From: Actinomycetes bacterium
Lineage (GTDB): Bacteria > Actinomycetota > Acidimicrobiia > Acidimicrobiales > RAAP-2
Direction: 5' to 3'
DNA length: 64,000 nt
Assembly (NCBI GenBank): GCA_021827705.1
Contig: JAKAUQ010000034.1
Location: 1-64,000 of the forward strand
Position numbers and translations under genes: made by a program. Within the stretch, counting starts at the first letter, position 1, and the number at the start of each line of letters is the position of its first letter. The notes beneath the pieces were generated by a model. The model was not told the DNA's origin. It worked only from the letters and a program-made list of their open reading frames with translations, and did not search any database. Positions 28,801-45,498 of this stretch are shown here, piece by piece.

Positions 28801-29512
28801 AGACCCGTCCGCGCACCGAGCCAGCCGTCTACGTGGCCACCCCGTCGTTCGACGGTGCCCACTGGGACGAGTCGGACCGGACCAAGGACCGCCCGACCAT
28901 CCAGGCGCTGTTCGCCAGCCTGAACGTCGACGGAGCCCACGGCGAGCGCATGCTGGCCGGCGACAACGACGGCAAGGTCACCTTGTTCAACGGGCGCACC
29001 GGCCAGGCCTACGACCAGCCGATCTCGGTGGGCTACGCCTACATGCTCAAGCTGGCCCACATGGTCGACGACAAGATCCACGCCCGGTCCACGGGCCCGT
29101 ACTCGATGATCACGGCCCAGCCCCTGGGCGGCAAGGCCCAGTTCGGGGGCCAGCGCTTCGGGGAGATGGAGGTGTGGGCCCTGGAGGCCTACGGCGCCGC
29201 CTTCGCCCTCCAGGAGTTGCTCACGGTCAAGTCCGACGACATGAAGGGCCGCGAGCGCGCCTACGAGGCCATCGTCAAGGGTCAGAACCTGCCCAGCCCC
29301 GGCATCCCCGAGTCCTTCAAGGTGCTGATCAAGGAGATGCAGTCGCTGTGCTTGAACGTCGAGGTGCGTGACCGCGTGGGTGCGCACGTCGACCTGGCCG
29401 ACACCGAGGAGGACTTCTTCTCGGTCACCCGGGAGCTGGGCATCGACATCAGTCGGCCCGAGCGCGGGTCCGACGAGGAAGACGCCCGCCGCGCCGCCGA
29501 AAGGAAGTTGTC

Positions 29513-29516
<4 letters not shown>
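25833..29516 (+). CDS. rpoB: DNA-directed RNA polymerase beta subunit
   Basis: The 1227-residue beta subunit forms half of the polymerase active-site cleft. The rifampicin-determining region (about residues 427-455, [13 protein letters not shown] through the [12 protein letters not shown] segment) has the sensitive residues Asp, His, Ser and Leu at the classic positions. GNKGVIS and the C-terminal [18 protein letters not shown] are present. The start is TTG (25833), backed by GGAGG at 25820-25824 with an 8-base gap. It overlaps rpoC by ATGA. Confidence 0.97.
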
Positions 29517-33541
<4,025 letters not shown>

Positions 33542-33545
33542 CCGT

Positions 33546-33575
33546 TTGCCGGTACGCCCCGGTGTGCCGTAGAAT
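33546..33575 (+). promoter_or_regulatory. promoter of the str operon (rpsL)
   Basis: TTGCCG (33546-33551), an 18-base spacer and TAGAAT (33570-33575). The predicted leader is about 55 bases. Confidence 0.65.
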
Positions 33576-33635
33576 AACCAGTCCGCGCCCGCCGTCTGCG
33601 GCGGCGCCACGTACGAGTTGGAGAAGAGGTTTCGC

Positions 33636-34007
33636 GTGCCCACCATCGCGCAGCTGGTCCGCAAGGGTCGGCAGGTCAAAGTGTCCAAGACCAAGACGCC
33701 CGCCCTGAAGGGCGCGCCCCAGCGCCGGGGTGTCTGCACCCGGGTGCACACCGTCACGCCCAAGAAGCCCAACTCGGCCCTGCGCAAGGTGGCGCGCGTG
33801 CGCCTGACCTCGGGCGTCGAGGTGACCGCGTACATCCCGGGCGTGGGCCACAACCTGCAGGAGCACTCCATCGTCCTGGTGCGCGGGGGCCGCGTCCGGG
33901 ACCTGCCGGGCGTGCGCTACAAGATCATCCGCGGCGCCTTGGACACCTCGGGCGTCCGGGACCGCAAGCAGGCCCGTAGCCGCTACGGCGCCAAGAAGGA
34001 GAGCTGA
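33636..34007 (+). CDS. rpsL: 30S ribosomal protein S12
   Basis: S12 (123 residues) monitors codon-anticodon fit in the decoding centre. [10 protein letters not shown] holds the normal Lys43. The second streptomycin-determining residue, Lys88 in most bacteria (RGGRVKDLPG), is Arg88 here (codon CGG at 33897-33899), the same change that gives streptomycin resistance in mycobacteria. The GTG start follows GGAGAAGAGG. The TGA overlaps the rpsG ATG by one base. Confidence 0.97.
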   Translation: MPTIAQLVRKGRQVKVSKTKTPALKGAPQRRGVCTRVHTVTPKKPNSALRKVARVRLTSGVEVTAYIPGVGHNLQEHSIVLVRGGRVRDLPGVRYKIIRGALDTSGVRDRKQARSRYGAKKES

Positions 34008-34477
34008 TGCCTCGCAAGGGACCCGCGGATCGCCGCGAGCTGGTCGCCGACCCGGTCTACAAGTCGGTTCTGGTCACCCAGGTCATCAACAAGGTGCTCG
34101 AGCGCGGCAAGCGCACCGTGGCCGAGCGCATCGTCTACGGCGCGCTCACGACCGTGCAGGAGAAGACCGGCGCCGACCCGGTTGCGGCGCTCAAGCGCGC
34201 CCTGGAGAACGTGCGCCCCGAGCTCGAGGTGCGCAGCCGCCGCGTGGGCGGCACCACGTACCAGGTCCCCGTCGAGGTCCGGCCGCGGCGCGCCACGACG
34301 CTGGCCATCCGCTGGCTGACCGACTTCGCCAAGAAGCGCCGGGAGAAGACTATGGCCGAGCGCCTGGCCAACGAGATCGTCGACGCGTCCAACGGGGTGG
34401 GGGCGGCAGTGAAGCGCCGCGAGGACATGGCCAAGATGGCCGAGTCGAACAAGGCGTTCGCGCACTACCGCTGGTAA
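34007..34477 (+). CDS. rpsG: 30S ribosomal protein S7
   Basis: S7 (156 residues) organises the head of the small subunit and contacts E-site tRNA. Typical features are the [10 protein letters not shown] start, the beta hairpin around [12 protein letters not shown] and the C-terminal [21 protein letters not shown]. Overlapping TGATG with rpsL indicates coupling. Confidence 0.97.
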   Translation: MPRKGPADRRELVADPVYKSVLVTQVINKVLERGKRTVAERIVYGALTTVQEKTGADPVAALKRALENVRPELEVRSRRVGGTTYQVPVEVRPRRATTLAIRWLTDFAKKRREKTMAERLANEIVDASNGVGAAVKRREDMAKMAESNKAFAHYRW

Positions 34478-34500
34478 CTGAGGAGACCGACCCACCCATC

Positions 34501-36594
<2,094 letters not shown>

Positions 36595-36706
36595 GAGGAC
36601 TGGGCAACCAGTGCAAAATAGGTCCAAACCGTCGTCGGGGAGGGCCGCAAGAAACCCGACGGACCCACGGTGGGGCCGTCCAGAGACAGAAAGTTAGTCC
36701 CCGACA
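36595..36706 (+). promoter_or_regulatory. fusA-tuf gap with candidate tuf promoter and leader hairpin
   Basis: TAGGTC (36619-36624) could be a -10, though no good -35 is seen. Downstream, CGTCGGG (36633-36639) pairs with CCCGACG (36655-36661), extended by GGTC/GACC (36621-36624 with 36662-36665). This may be a tuf leader or a processing site in the fusA-tuf transcript. Confidence 0.35.
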
Positions 36707-37894
<1,188 letters not shown>

Positions 37895-37898
37895 CCCC

Positions 37899-38222
37899 GT
37901 GGCTGAGACGCGCCAGATGATCCGGATCCGGCTCAAGGCCTTCGACCACGGGGTGCTCGACCAGTCCACCGCGAAGATCGTCCAGACGGTCGAGCGGACC
38001 AACGCCCGGGTCCAAGGACCCGTGCCGCTGCCGACCGAGACCCACCGCTACACGGTGGTGCGCGGCCCGCACAAGCACAAGGACAGCCGCGAGCACTTCG
38101 AGATGCGCGTGCACAAGCGGCTGCTCGACATCGTGGACCACACGGCCAAGACGGTCGACTCCCTCCAGCGGCTCGACCTGCCGGCCGGGGTGGACATCGA
38201 GATCAAGATCCGCCAGGTGTGA
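37899..38222 (+). CDS. rpsJ: 30S ribosomal protein S10
   Basis: S10 (107 residues from the GTG at 37899) is a head protein and, with NusB, a transcription antitermination factor (NusE). [14 protein letters not shown] and the tRNA-side HFEMRVHKR are conserved. The ATG at 37917 would give 101 residues, close to the usual 102; neither start has a clear Shine-Dalgarno. Unusually, rpsJ is set off from the rest of the S10 operon by a hairpin and a new promoter. Confidence 0.95.
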   Translation: MAETRQMIRIRLKAFDHGVLDQSTAKIVQTVERTNARVQGPVPLPTETHRYTVVRGPHKHKDSREHFEMRVHKRLLDIVDHTAKTVDSLQRLDLPAGVDIEIKIRQV

Positions 38223-38223
38223 G

Positions 38224-38262
38224 CCACGGCCCCGCCGGCATTGCGCCGGCGGGGCCCCGTGG
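38224..38262 (+). terminator. terminator-like hairpin after rpsJ
   Basis: GGCCCCGCCGGC (38228-38239) pairs perfectly with 38245-38256 around the loop ATTGC, and CCAC/GTGG (38224-38227 with 38259-38262) extends it past a two-base bulge. It starts directly after the rpsJ stop. No U-tract. Confidence 0.6.
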
Positions 38263-38270
38263 TGTAGGGT
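38241..38270 (+). promoter_or_regulatory. promoter of the rplC-led S10 operon
   Basis: TTGCGC (38241-38246) and TAGGGT (38265-38270) are 18 bases apart. The -35 sits in the loop and 3' arm of the hairpin after rpsJ. Confidence 0.5.
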
Positions 38271-38275
38271 GGGTA

Positions 38276-38400
38276 GCCCTCGCAAGAGGGCAGCAAGTGA
38301 CGTGTCCGGTTGCCTCGCAAGAGGGACGCCGGACCGAACCAGTCGTGCGCTCCGTTCGGGTCTCCCGAACGGAGCGTCTGTCTGTCGGCAACCGACGGAC
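38276..38400 (+). ncRNA. structured leader RNA upstream of rplC (candidate)
   Basis: Four hairpins follow in order. H1 is CCCTC-GCAA-GAGGG (38277-38290). H2 is GTCCGG/CCGGAC (38304-38309 with 38329-38334) enclosing an internal loop and CCTC-GCAA-GAGG (38313-38324), so it repeats H1's GNRA-capped top. H3 is a perfect 13-bp stem (38348-38360 with 38364-38376) with loop TCT. H4 is GTCTGTCGG/CCGACGGAC with loop CAA, ending just before the rplC Shine-Dalgarno. I infer a ribosomal-protein autoregulatory leader (L3 or L4 as ligand); I know of no described family with this form. Confidence 0.5.
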
Positions 38401-38417
38401 GAGGAGAAGAGGTAGAG

Positions 38418-39077
38418 GTGGCGACCAAGGCGATCGTCGGCGAGAAGGTGGGCATGACCCAGGTCTGGGACGACCAGCACCGGGCCGTGCCCGTCACGGT
38501 GGTGCGGGTGGAGCCGGCCCGCGTGGTCCAGGTGAAGACCGGGGCCAAGGAGGGCTACAACGCCGTGCAGGTGACCTGGGGCACCCGGCGACCCACGACC
38601 CTCAGCCAACCCGAGCGCGGCCACTTCGCCAGCGCTGGGGTGACGCCGGGGACGGGCCTGGTCGAGTTGCGCCTGGAGGACGCCGCCCAGTACGCGGCGG
38701 GCCAGGAGATCGCCGCCGACGTCTTCAGCGTCGGCGAGCGCATCGACGCGACGGCCGTCTCCAAGGGCAAGGGCTTCGCCGGCGGCATGAAGCGCCACAA
38801 CTTCAAGGGCCAGGGCGCGGCGCACGGCAACCACAAGCACCACCGGGCCCCGGGCTCCATCGGGGCCTGCGCGACGCCCGGACGGGTGTTCAAGGGCACG
38901 CGGATGGCTGGGCGCATGGGCGGGACCCAGGTGACCACGACCAACCTCGAGGTGGTCGCCGTCGACCCCGAGCGCCAGGTGATCCTGGTCAAGGGGGCGG
39001 TCCCCGGACCGCGGGGCGGCGTCGTGGTGCTGCGGACCTCGGTGAAGAACCCGATGCGCGCCGGAGGTGTGCGATGA
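38418..39077 (+). CDS. rplC: 50S ribosomal protein L3
   Basis: L3 (219 residues) reaches the peptidyl-transferase centre. IVGEKVGMTQVWD at the N-terminus and the loop HGNHKHHRAPGSIG are typical. The GTG start is backed by GGAGAAGAGG. It is the first gene after the structured leader. Its TGA overlaps the rplD ATG. Confidence 0.97.
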   Translation: MATKAIVGEKVGMTQVWDDQHRAVPVTVVRVEPARVVQVKTGAKEGYNAVQVTWGTRRPTTLSQPERGHFASAGVTPGTGLVELRLEDAAQYAAGQEIAADVFSVGERIDATAVSKGKGFAGGMKRHNFKGQGAAHGNHKHHRAPGSIGACATPGRVFKGTRMAGRMGGTQVTTTNLEVVAVDPERQVILVKGAVPGPRGGVVVLRTSVKNPMRAGGVR

Positions 39078-39760
39078 GCGAGACGACGCGACTGCGCGGC
39101 CCGGTGGCCAAGGAGCGCCCGGCCCTGACGGCCCGCCAGGTGGAGCGCCGCAGCCTGGACGGCACGGTGCTCTCGGTGGTCGACCTCGCGCCCGAGGTCT
39201 TTGGCCGCGAGCCCAACGTGGCCCTGCTGCACCAGGTCGTGACGGCCCAGCTGGCCGCCCGGCGCGCGGGCACCCAGTCGACGCGCACGCGCGCCGAGGT
39301 GCGCGGGGGCGGCAAGAAGCCGTTCCGCCAGAAGGGCACCGGCAACGCCCGCCAGGGCACCATCCGCGCGCCCCAGTACCCCGGCGGCGGAATCGCGCTG
39401 GGCCCCAAGCCGCGCAGCTACGAGCAGCGCACCCCGAAGAAGATGATCCGGGCGGCCCTCTATGGCGCCCTGTCAGACCGGGCGGCCGAGGGCCGCGTGG
39501 CCCTGGTCGACTCCTACGACGCCTGGAGCGAGCCGCGCACCAAGGAGGCGCGGGCCGCGCTGGCCGCCCTCGGGCTGGACGGCCGGGTCCTGGTGGTGCT
39601 GAGCCCCGAGGACCGGGTCGCCCGCTACGCCTTCCGCAACCTCGCCGAGGCCCCCACGATCGCGGCTGGTGAGCTGAGCGCCTACGACGTGCTCGCCGCC
39701 GACTGGATCCTCTTCAGCGACGCCACGCTGCCGGCGGGCGAAGGGAGCACGCATGCGTGA
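39074..39760 (+). CDS. rplD: 50S ribosomal protein L4
   Basis: L4 (228 residues) lines the exit tunnel; in E. coli it also represses the S10 operon through the leader RNA. The tunnel loop GGGKKPFRQKGTGNARQGTIR is present, with the central region PKKMIRAALYGALSDR. Overlaps of 4 bases with rplC and 8 bases with rplW indicate coupled translation. Confidence 0.96.
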   Translation: MSETTRLRGPVAKERPALTARQVERRSLDGTVLSVVDLAPEVFGREPNVALLHQVVTAQLAARRAGTQSTRTRAEVRGGGKKPFRQKGTGNARQGTIRAPQYPGGGIALGPKPRSYEQRTPKKMIRAALYGALSDRAAEGRVALVDSYDAWSEPRTKEARAALAALGLDGRVLVVLSPEDRVARYAFRNLAEAPTIAAGELSAYDVLAADWILFSDATLPAGEGSTHA

Positions 39761-40043
39761 GCCGACCCAGATCCTGGTGCACCCGGTGGTCTCCGAGAAG
39801 ACCTACGCCCTCATGGAGCGCCACACGTACGTCTTCGTGGTGGACGAGGCGGCCACCAAGATCGACGTGCGCAACGCCGTCGAGCAGGCCTTCAACGTCA
39901 AGGTCTCCAAGGTCAACACGCTGCGCCGCCGCGGCAAGGCGACCCGCAGCCTGCGCACCGGTGTGCGCGGCGCGCGTCCCGACACCAAGCGGGCCATCGT
40001 CACCCTGCGTTCGGGTGACTCGATCAACCTCTTCGAGAGCTAA
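39753..40043 (+). CDS. rplW: 50S ribosomal protein L23
   Basis: L23 (96 residues) lies at the tunnel exit and docks trigger factor and SRP. VHPVVSEKTYALMER and the YVFVVDEAATKIDV segment are typical. The ATG overlaps the rplD end by 8 bases; GAAGGGAG precedes it. Confidence 0.97.
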   Translation: MREPTQILVHPVVSEKTYALMERHTYVFVVDEAATKIDVRNAVEQAFNVKVSKVNTLRRRGKATRSLRTGVRGARPDTKRAIVTLRSGDSINLFES

Positions 40044-40052
40044 AGGACCCCC

Positions 40053-40886
40053 ATGGCACTGCGCGCGCGCAAACCCACCAGCCCGGGCCGCCGATTCCAG
40101 ACCGGCCCGGACTTCGCCGAGCTGACCCGGACCCGTCCCGAGAAGTCCCTGCTCGAGCCGCAGTCCTCGACGGGTGGCCGCAACGCCTACGGGCGCAAGA
40201 CCTCGCGCCACCGCGGAGGCGGCCACAAGCGCCAGTACCGCGTCGTGGACTTCAAGCGCGACAAGGACGGGGTGCCGGGTCGCATCGCGACCATCGAGTA
40301 CGACCCGAATCGCTCGTGTCGCATCGCCCTGGTGCACTACGCCGACGGCGAGAAGCGCTACATCCTGGCGGCGGCCGGTCTGAAGGTGGGCGACCGTGTC
40401 GAGTCGGGCCGCCGCGCCGACATCCGCACCGGCAACGCCCTGCCCCTGCGCTTCATCCCGACCGGCTCCACCGTCCACAACGTGGAGCTGCGCCCGGGCG
40501 GGGGCGGCAAGATGGCCCGCAGCGCCGGCATGAGCGTGCAGCTGGTGGCCAAGGACGGCGACTACGCGACGCTGCGCCTGCCCTCGACCGAGATGCGGCG
40601 CGTGCCCCTCGACTGCCGGGCGACCCTGGGGACCGTGGGGCACGCCGAGCACGAGTTGATCAAGATTGGCAAGGCCGGACGCAACCGCTGGCGCGGCGTG
40701 CGTCCCCAAACTCGCGGGGTCGCCATGAACCCCGTCGACCACCCGCTCGGCGGTGGCGAGGGCAAGACCTCCGGTGGGCGCCACCCGGTCTCGCCCTGGG
40801 GTCAGCCCGAGGGGCGCACCCGCCTGCCCAAGGCGTCCGACGCGCTCATCGTTCGCCGTCGTCGTGGTCGCGGATCGCGGAGGTAG
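40053..40886 (+). CDS. rplB: 50S ribosomal protein L2
   Basis: L2 (277 residues) bridges the subunits and supports peptidyl transfer. The conserved C-terminal [20 protein letters not shown] includes the His near the catalytic centre. AAAGGA precedes the ATG, 9 bases after rplW. Confidence 0.97.
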   Translation: MALRARKPTSPGRRFQTGPDFAELTRTRPEKSLLEPQSSTGGRNAYGRKTSRHRGGGHKRQYRVVDFKRDKDGVPGRIATIEYDPNRSCRIALVHYADGEKRYILAAAGLKVGDRVESGRRADIRTGNALPLRFIPTGSTVHNVELRPGGGGKMARSAGMSVQLVAKDGDYATLRLPSTEMRRVPLDCRATLGTVGHAEHELIKIGKAGRNRWRGVRPQTRGVAMNPVDHPLGGGEGKTSGGRHPVSPWGQPEGRTRLPKASDALIVRRRRGRGSRR

Positions 40887-40889
40887 GAC

Positions 40890-41168
40890 ATGTCACGCAG
40901 CCTGAAGAAGGGCCCCTTCATCGACGCTCACCTGCTCAAGAAGGTGGACGCCCTGAACGCGGCCAACGAGAAGCGGGTCGTCAAGACCTGGAGCCGGCGC
41001 TCCACGATCATCCCCGACATGGTCGGGCACACCTTCGCGGTCCACGACGGGCGCCGGCACGTGCCGGTGTACGTCAACGAGGCGATGGTGGGCCACAAGC
41101 TCGGTGAGTTCGCGCCCACGCGGACCTTCAAGTTCCACGCCGGCCAGGAGAAGGCGGGGCGTCGCTGA
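40890..41168 (+). CDS. rpsS: 30S ribosomal protein S19
   Basis: S19 (92 residues) binds with S13 in the head of the small subunit. [32 protein letters not shown] and [14 protein letters not shown] are family hallmarks. It is three bases after rplB, and its TGA overlaps the rplV ATG. Confidence 0.97.
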   Translation: MSRSLKKGPFIDAHLLKKVDALNAANEKRVVKTWSRRSTIIPDMVGHTFAVHDGRRHVPVYVNEAMVGHKLGEFAPTRTFKFHAGQEKAGRR

Positions 41169-41806
41169 TGACGGGTCCCAAGACCAACGAGCGCCCGGGG
41201 ACCCGCGCGGTCCTGCGGGGCTACCGGATGTCGGCCTCCAAGGCGCGCGTCGTGCTCGACCTCATCCGGGGCCGAGACGTGCAAGCGGCCCACGAGATCC
41301 TGGCCCTGACCACCCGCGAGGCGGCCCGCGTGATCGACAAGGTGCTGGCCTCGGCCGTCGCCAACGCGGTCAACAACGACGGCCTCGGGGCCGACGAGCT
41401 CTACGTGTCGGCGGCCTACGCCGACGAGGGCGCGACCCTGAAGCGCTTCTCGCCGCGGGCCCGGGGCCGGGCCGGCAAGATCGCCAAGCGCTCGTGCCAC
41501 ATCACGGTCATCGTGTCGCGCCTGTCCGAGGAGCGCCTGGCCCTGGTGCGCGCCGCGCGCAGCGCCCAGGCGGCCGCCTCACGCAGCCGGCGCGTGGCCT
41601 CGTCGCGTCGCGCCCAGCGCACCGCGAGCGCGCCCGCCGTCGACGAGGCCCCCGTCGTGGAGACCCCAGGCGACGAGATCGCCGCCGACCAGACGCTGGG
41701 TGACGAGGTCACCGGGGACGAGGAGGCCGCCGGGGCTCCCGAGGCCCGGGAGGGCTCCGAGGCCGCTCAGGCCGGGGCCGACGAGCCCGCAGAGACGGAG
41801 GAGTGA
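41168..41806 (+). CDS. rplV: 50S ribosomal protein L22 with long acidic tail
   Basis: L22 lines the exit tunnel; its beta-hairpin region is seen at [23 protein letters not shown]. The protein is 212 residues against the usual 110-120. The extra part (from about residue 133) starts Ser/Arg-rich and ends in a long Ala/Glu/Asp-rich tail without Cys or aromatic residues, so it is probably disordered and solvent-exposed. The tail has no premature stop and shows the same codon style. It is coupled to rpsS and overlaps rpsC by one base. Confidence 0.95.
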   Translation: MTGPKTNERPGTRAVLRGYRMSASKARVVLDLIRGRDVQAAHEILALTTREAARVIDKVLASAVANAVNNDGLGADELYVSAAYADEGATLKRFSPRARGRAGKIAKRSCHITVIVSRLSEERLALVRAARSAQAAASRSRRVASSRRAQRTASAPAVDEAPVVETPGDEIAADQTLGDEVTGDEEAAGAPEAREGSEAAQAGADEPAETEE

Positions 41807-42705
41807 TGGGTCAGAAGGTCAATCCCTACGGGTTCCGTCTCGGGATCACCACCGACTGGAAGTCCCGGTGGTTCAAGGAGAAGGGCTACCGCGAGTTGGT
41901 CGTGGAGGACTGGCGCATCCGGGACTACCTGGTGCGCCAGCTCGAGAGCGCCGCGGTGAGCCGCATCGAGATCGAGCGCACCTCGGACCGGATCCGCGTC
42001 GACATCCACACCGCGCGCCCCGGGATCGTGATCGGGCGCCGCGGCGGTGAGGCTGACCGCCTGAAGAAGGAGCTCGAGCGCATCACGGGCCAGCGCAACC
42101 GCGTCTCGCTCAACATCCAGGAGATCAAGCAGCCCGAACTGGACGCCGCGCTGATCGCCCAGGGCATCTGCGACCAGCTGGTGCGCCGCATCGCCTTCCG
42201 CCGCGCCATGAAGCGCGGCATCCAGACGGTCCAGAAGGCCGGGGCCCTCGGGGTGCGCATCCAGGCCTCCGGACGCCTGGGCGGCGCCGAGATGTCGCGC
42301 ACCGAGTCCTACCGCGAGGGCCGCGTGCCCTTGCACACCCTGCGCGCCGACATCGACTACGGCTTCCGTGAGGCGCGCACCTCGACGGGGCGCATCGGCG
42401 TCAAGGTCTGGATCTACAAGGGCGACATCCTGCCCTACCAGCTCTCCAACAACGAGAAGATCGTGCGCGAGGCCGCCATGGCGGCCGGCGAGGCCGTGCC
42501 GGTGGGCGCGACCCCGGGGGCGCCCAAGGGCGTCGTGCGCGCCGGCGGCGGCCGCCGCCGGGCCGCGGCGACGACTCTCGAGGAGCACGAGCTCCTGGCG
42601 GCCGCCGACGAGGTCGAGGCCGTGATCAACGTGGAAGAGGACATCGAGCGGCGCACCGCCTCGGGGCGGGCCGACACGCCGCACTTTCGAAAGGACGTGG
42701 AGTAG
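41806..42705 (+). CDS. rpsC: 30S ribosomal protein S3
   Basis: S3 (299 residues) forms the mRNA entry helicase with S4 and S5. [15 protein letters not shown] is the universal start, so ATG 41806 is chosen over the GTG one codon earlier. The KH domain ([19 protein letters not shown]) is intact. The C-terminal ~80 residues are longer than in short S3 forms and acidic. Confidence 0.97.
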   Translation: MGQKVNPYGFRLGITTDWKSRWFKEKGYRELVVEDWRIRDYLVRQLESAAVSRIEIERTSDRIRVDIHTARPGIVIGRRGGEADRLKKELERITGQRNRVSLNIQEIKQPELDAALIAQGICDQLVRRIAFRRAMKRGIQTVQKAGALGVRIQASGRLGGAEMSRTESYREGRVPLHTLRADIDYGFREARTSTGRIGVKVWIYKGDILPYQLSNNEKIVREAAMAAGEAVPVGATPGAPKGVVRAGGGRRRAAATTLEEHELLAAADEVEAVINVEEDIERRTASGRADTPHFRKDVE

Positions 42706-42707
42706 CC

Positions 42708-43145
42708 ATGCTGATGCCGCGCAGGGTGAAGCACCGCAAGCAGCAGCGGGGGCGGATGGGCGGCGTGGCCAAGGGCGGCACGGAGCTGACCTTCGGTGAC
42801 TTCGGGATCCAGGCCCTCGAGGCCGGGTGGATCACGGCGCGCCAGATCGAGGCCGCCCGTATCGCCATGACCCGCCACGTCCGCCGCGGCGGCAAGGTCT
42901 GGATCCGGGTCTTCCCGGACAAGCCCGTGACCCAGAAGCCGGCCGAGACCCGCATGGGATCGGGCAAGGGCAACCCGGAGTTCTGGGTGGCCGTCGTCAA
43001 GCCCGGCCGCGTGATGTTCGAGCTGGGGGGGGTAGACGAGCCGCTGGCCCGGGCCGCCATGGAGCGCGCCATCCAGAAGCTGCCCATCAAGGCGAAGTTC
43101 GTCGTGCGTCCCGGAACCCACGGCACCCCGGAGGTGGCGATCTGA
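42708..43145 (+). CDS. rplP: 50S ribosomal protein L16
   Basis: L16 (145 residues) contacts the A-site t[20 protein letters not shown] and [19 protein letters not shown] are characteristic. The gene is two bases after rpsC and overlaps rpmC by one base (TGATG). Confidence 0.97.
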   Translation: MLMPRRVKHRKQQRGRMGGVAKGGTELTFGDFGIQALEAGWITARQIEAARIAMTRHVRRGGKVWIRVFPDKPVTQKPAETRMGSGKGNPEFWVAVVKPGRVMFELGGVDEPLARAAMERAIQKLPIKAKFVVRPGTHGTPEVAI

Positions 43146-43378
43146 TGGCCAAGACGAGCGAGCGACGGGCCGAGGTGCGCCAGCTGGGCGACGCCGAGCT
43201 GCTGGGCCGCCTGGCCGAGACGCGCCGGGAGCTGTTCAACCTGCGCTTCCAGCAGGCCACCGGCCAGCTGGACAACTCCGGACGACTGCGCGAGGTGCGC
43301 CGCGACATCGCGCGGCTGGCCACCCTGGTGCGCGAGCGGGAGATCGCGGCCGCCGAGGCCGAGGGAGAAGGTGCCTGA
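43145..43378 (+). CDS. rpmC: 50S ribosomal protein L29
   Basis: L29 (77 residues) is a helical hairpin at the tunnel exit. The conserved [17 protein letters not shown] lies mid-protein. Both ends overlap neighbours by one base (TGATG), so it is tightly coupled to rplP and rpsQ. Confidence 0.95.
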   Translation: MAKTSERRAEVRQLGDAELLGRLAETRRELFNLRFQQATGQLDNSGRLREVRRDIARLATLVREREIAAAEAEGEGA

Positions 43379-43656
43379 TGGAGCAAGCCGATACCACACC
43401 GGTGCGCGAGAACCCGCGCAAGGTGCGTGAGGGCATCGTCGTGTCGGACCGCATGGTCGACACGGTGGTGGTGGCCGTCATCGAGCGGGTGCGCCACCCG
43501 CGCTACGGCAAGACGGTCCAGCGCACCAAGAAGCTGTACGCCCACGACGGGGGCGCCGACGCCCACGTCGGGGATCGCGTCCGGGTCCAGGAGACCCGGC
43601 CGCTGTCCAAGACCAAGCGCTGGCGCGTGACCGAGATCGTGGAGCGGGCGCGATGA
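43378..43656 (+). CDS. rpsQ: 30S ribosomal protein S17
   Basis: S17 (92 residues) is a primary 16S binder with an OB fold. [16 protein letters not shown], the [18 protein letters not shown] loop and [11 protein letters not shown] are conserved. It overlaps rplN by 4 bases. Confidence 0.96.
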   Translation: MEQADTTPVRENPRKVREGIVVSDRMVDTVVVAVIERVRHPRYGKTVQRTKKLYAHDGGADAHVGDRVRVQETRPLSKTKRWRVTEIVERAR

Positions 43657-44021
43657 TCCAGCAGGAGTCCCGACTCAAGGTGGCCGACAACTCCGGGGCC
43701 AAAGAGGTGCTCTGCATCCGGGTCCTGGGCGGGTCGCGCCGCCGCTACGCGTCCATCGGGGACGTGTTCATCGCCACCGTGAAGGACGCCATCCCCGGGG
43801 CCGCGGTCAAGAAGGGCGACGTGGTGCGCTGCGTGGTCGTGCGCACGGCCAAGGAGAAGCGGCGTCCCGACGGCTCGTACATCAAGTTCGACGAGAACGC
43901 CGCGGTGCTGATCAACGACCAGCTCCAGCCCCGCGGCACGCGCATCTTCGGCCCGGTGGGGCGCGAGCTGCGCGACAAGAAGTTCATGCGCATCATCTCG
44001 CTGGCTCCGGAGGTGCTCTGA
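43653..44021 (+). CDS. rplN: 50S ribosomal protein L14
   Basis: L14 (122 residues) sits in the subunit bridge. [19 protein letters not shown] and [23 protein letters not shown] frame the normal fold. ATGA overlap with rpsQ and TGATG overlap with rplX. Confidence 0.98.
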   Translation: MIQQESRLKVADNSGAKEVLCIRVLGGSRRRYASIGDVFIATVKDAIPGAAVKKGDVVRCVVVRTAKEKRRPDGSYIKFDENAAVLINDQLQPRGTRIFGPVGRELRDKKFMRIISLAPEVL

Positions 44022-44326
44022 TGAAGATCCGCAAGGGCGACGAGGTCCTGGTGATCTCCGGGAAGTTCCGCGGGGAGCGCGCCATGGTCGAGGAGGCGCG
44101 CCCGCGCCGCCAGCAGGTCATCCTGGATGGCCTGAACATCGCCAAGCGCCACACCAAGCAGACCGGCTCGATGCTCCAGGCGGGCATCATCGACAAGCTC
44201 ATGCCGATCCACGTGTCCAACGTCGCCCTGTGGTGCGACGGGCACAAGGGTCCGGCCAAGGTCGGCCACCGCGAGGTGGACGGCGTCAAGGTCCGCGTGT
44301 GCCGTTCGTGCGGGGAGGTGCTGTGA
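44021..44326 (+). CDS. rplX: 50S ribosomal protein L24
   Basis: L24 (101 residues) starts large-subunit assembly. The KOW motif [20 protein letters not shown] is at the N-terminus, and [12 protein letters not shown] lies in the C-terminal half. Its TGA overlaps the rplE GTG. Confidence 0.97.
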   Translation: MKIRKGDEVLVISGKFRGERAMVEEARPRRQQVILDGLNIAKRHTKQTGSMLQAGIIDKLMPIHVSNVALWCDGHKGPAKVGHREVDGVKVRVCRSCGEVL

Positions 44327-44877
44327 GTCATCCGCGACTGAAGGAGCGCTACGACCAGGAGATCCGGTCGTCGCTGCGCGACGAGCTGGGCCTGGCCAAC
44401 ATCATGCAGGTGCCGCGCCTGGAGAAGATCGTGGTCAACTCGGGCGTCGGGAGGGCGACCCAGCAGGCGTCGCTGATCGAGGGCGCCCAGCGCGACCTGG
44501 AGCAGATCACCGGCCAGAAGCCCGTGGTGACGCGGGCCAAGAAGTCGGTGGCCAGCTTCAAGGTGCGCACCGGCCAGCCCATTGGGGTCAAGGTGACCCT
44601 GCGCGGCGACCGGGCCTGGGAGTTCTTCGACCGCCTGGTGAGCCTGGCCATCCCGCGCATCCGGGACTTTCGGGGGCTGCCCCCCCGCTCGTTCGACGGG
44701 CACGGCAACTACACCTTCGGGATCAACGACCAGCTGATCTTCCCGGAGATCGACTACGACAAGATCGACGCGCCGCGCGGGTTCGACATCACGATCGTGA
44801 CCACCGCGACCACCGACGAGCAGGGACGCGCGTTCTTGCGCGCCTTCGGCTTCCCCTTCAAGCAGGAGACACGATAG
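44323..44877 (+). CDS. rplE: 50S ribosomal protein L5
   Basis: L5 (184 residues) binds 5S r[17 protein letters not shown], the [13 protein letters not shown] loop and [20 protein letters not shown] are conserved. The GTG at 44323 overlaps the rplX stop (GTGA) and gives the normal length. Confidence 0.96.
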   Translation: MSHPRLKERYDQEIRSSLRDELGLANIMQVPRLEKIVVNSGVGRATQQASLIEGAQRDLEQITGQKPVVTRAKKSVASFKVRTGQPIGVKVTLRGDRAWEFFDRLVSLAIPRIRDFRGLPPRSFDGHGNYTFGINDQLIFPEIDYDKIDAPRGFDITIVTTATTDEQGRAFLRAFGFPFKQETR

Positions 44878-44879
44878 GT

Positions 44880-45065
44880 ATGGCCAAGAAGGCTCTCCGG
44901 ATCAAGCAGCAGCGCACCCCGAAGTTCTCGACGCGCGCCTACACCCGGTGCCAGCGTTGCGGTCGACCGCGCTCGGTGTACCGCAAGTTCGGCCTGTGCC
45001 GCATCTGCCTGCGCACCATGGTGCACGCGGGCGAGGTTCCGGGCGTGACCAAGGCGAGCTGGTAG
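44880..45065 (+). CDS. rpsZ: 30S ribosomal protein S14, zinc type
   Basis: This 61-residue S14 is the short zinc-binding form with Cys24, Cys27, Cys40 and Cys43. [16 protein letters not shown] is typical. It binds the head of the small subunit. The ATG is two bases after rplE, with GATAGGT ahead. Confidence 0.97.
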   Translation: MAKKALRIKQQRTPKFSTRAYTRCQRCGRPRSVYRKFGLCRICLRTMVHAGEVPGVTKASW

Positions 45066-45073
45066 GAGGCACC

Positions 45074-45478
<405 letters not shown>

Positions 45479-45498
45479 CTCGAGCAAGGAGGAGGGCC

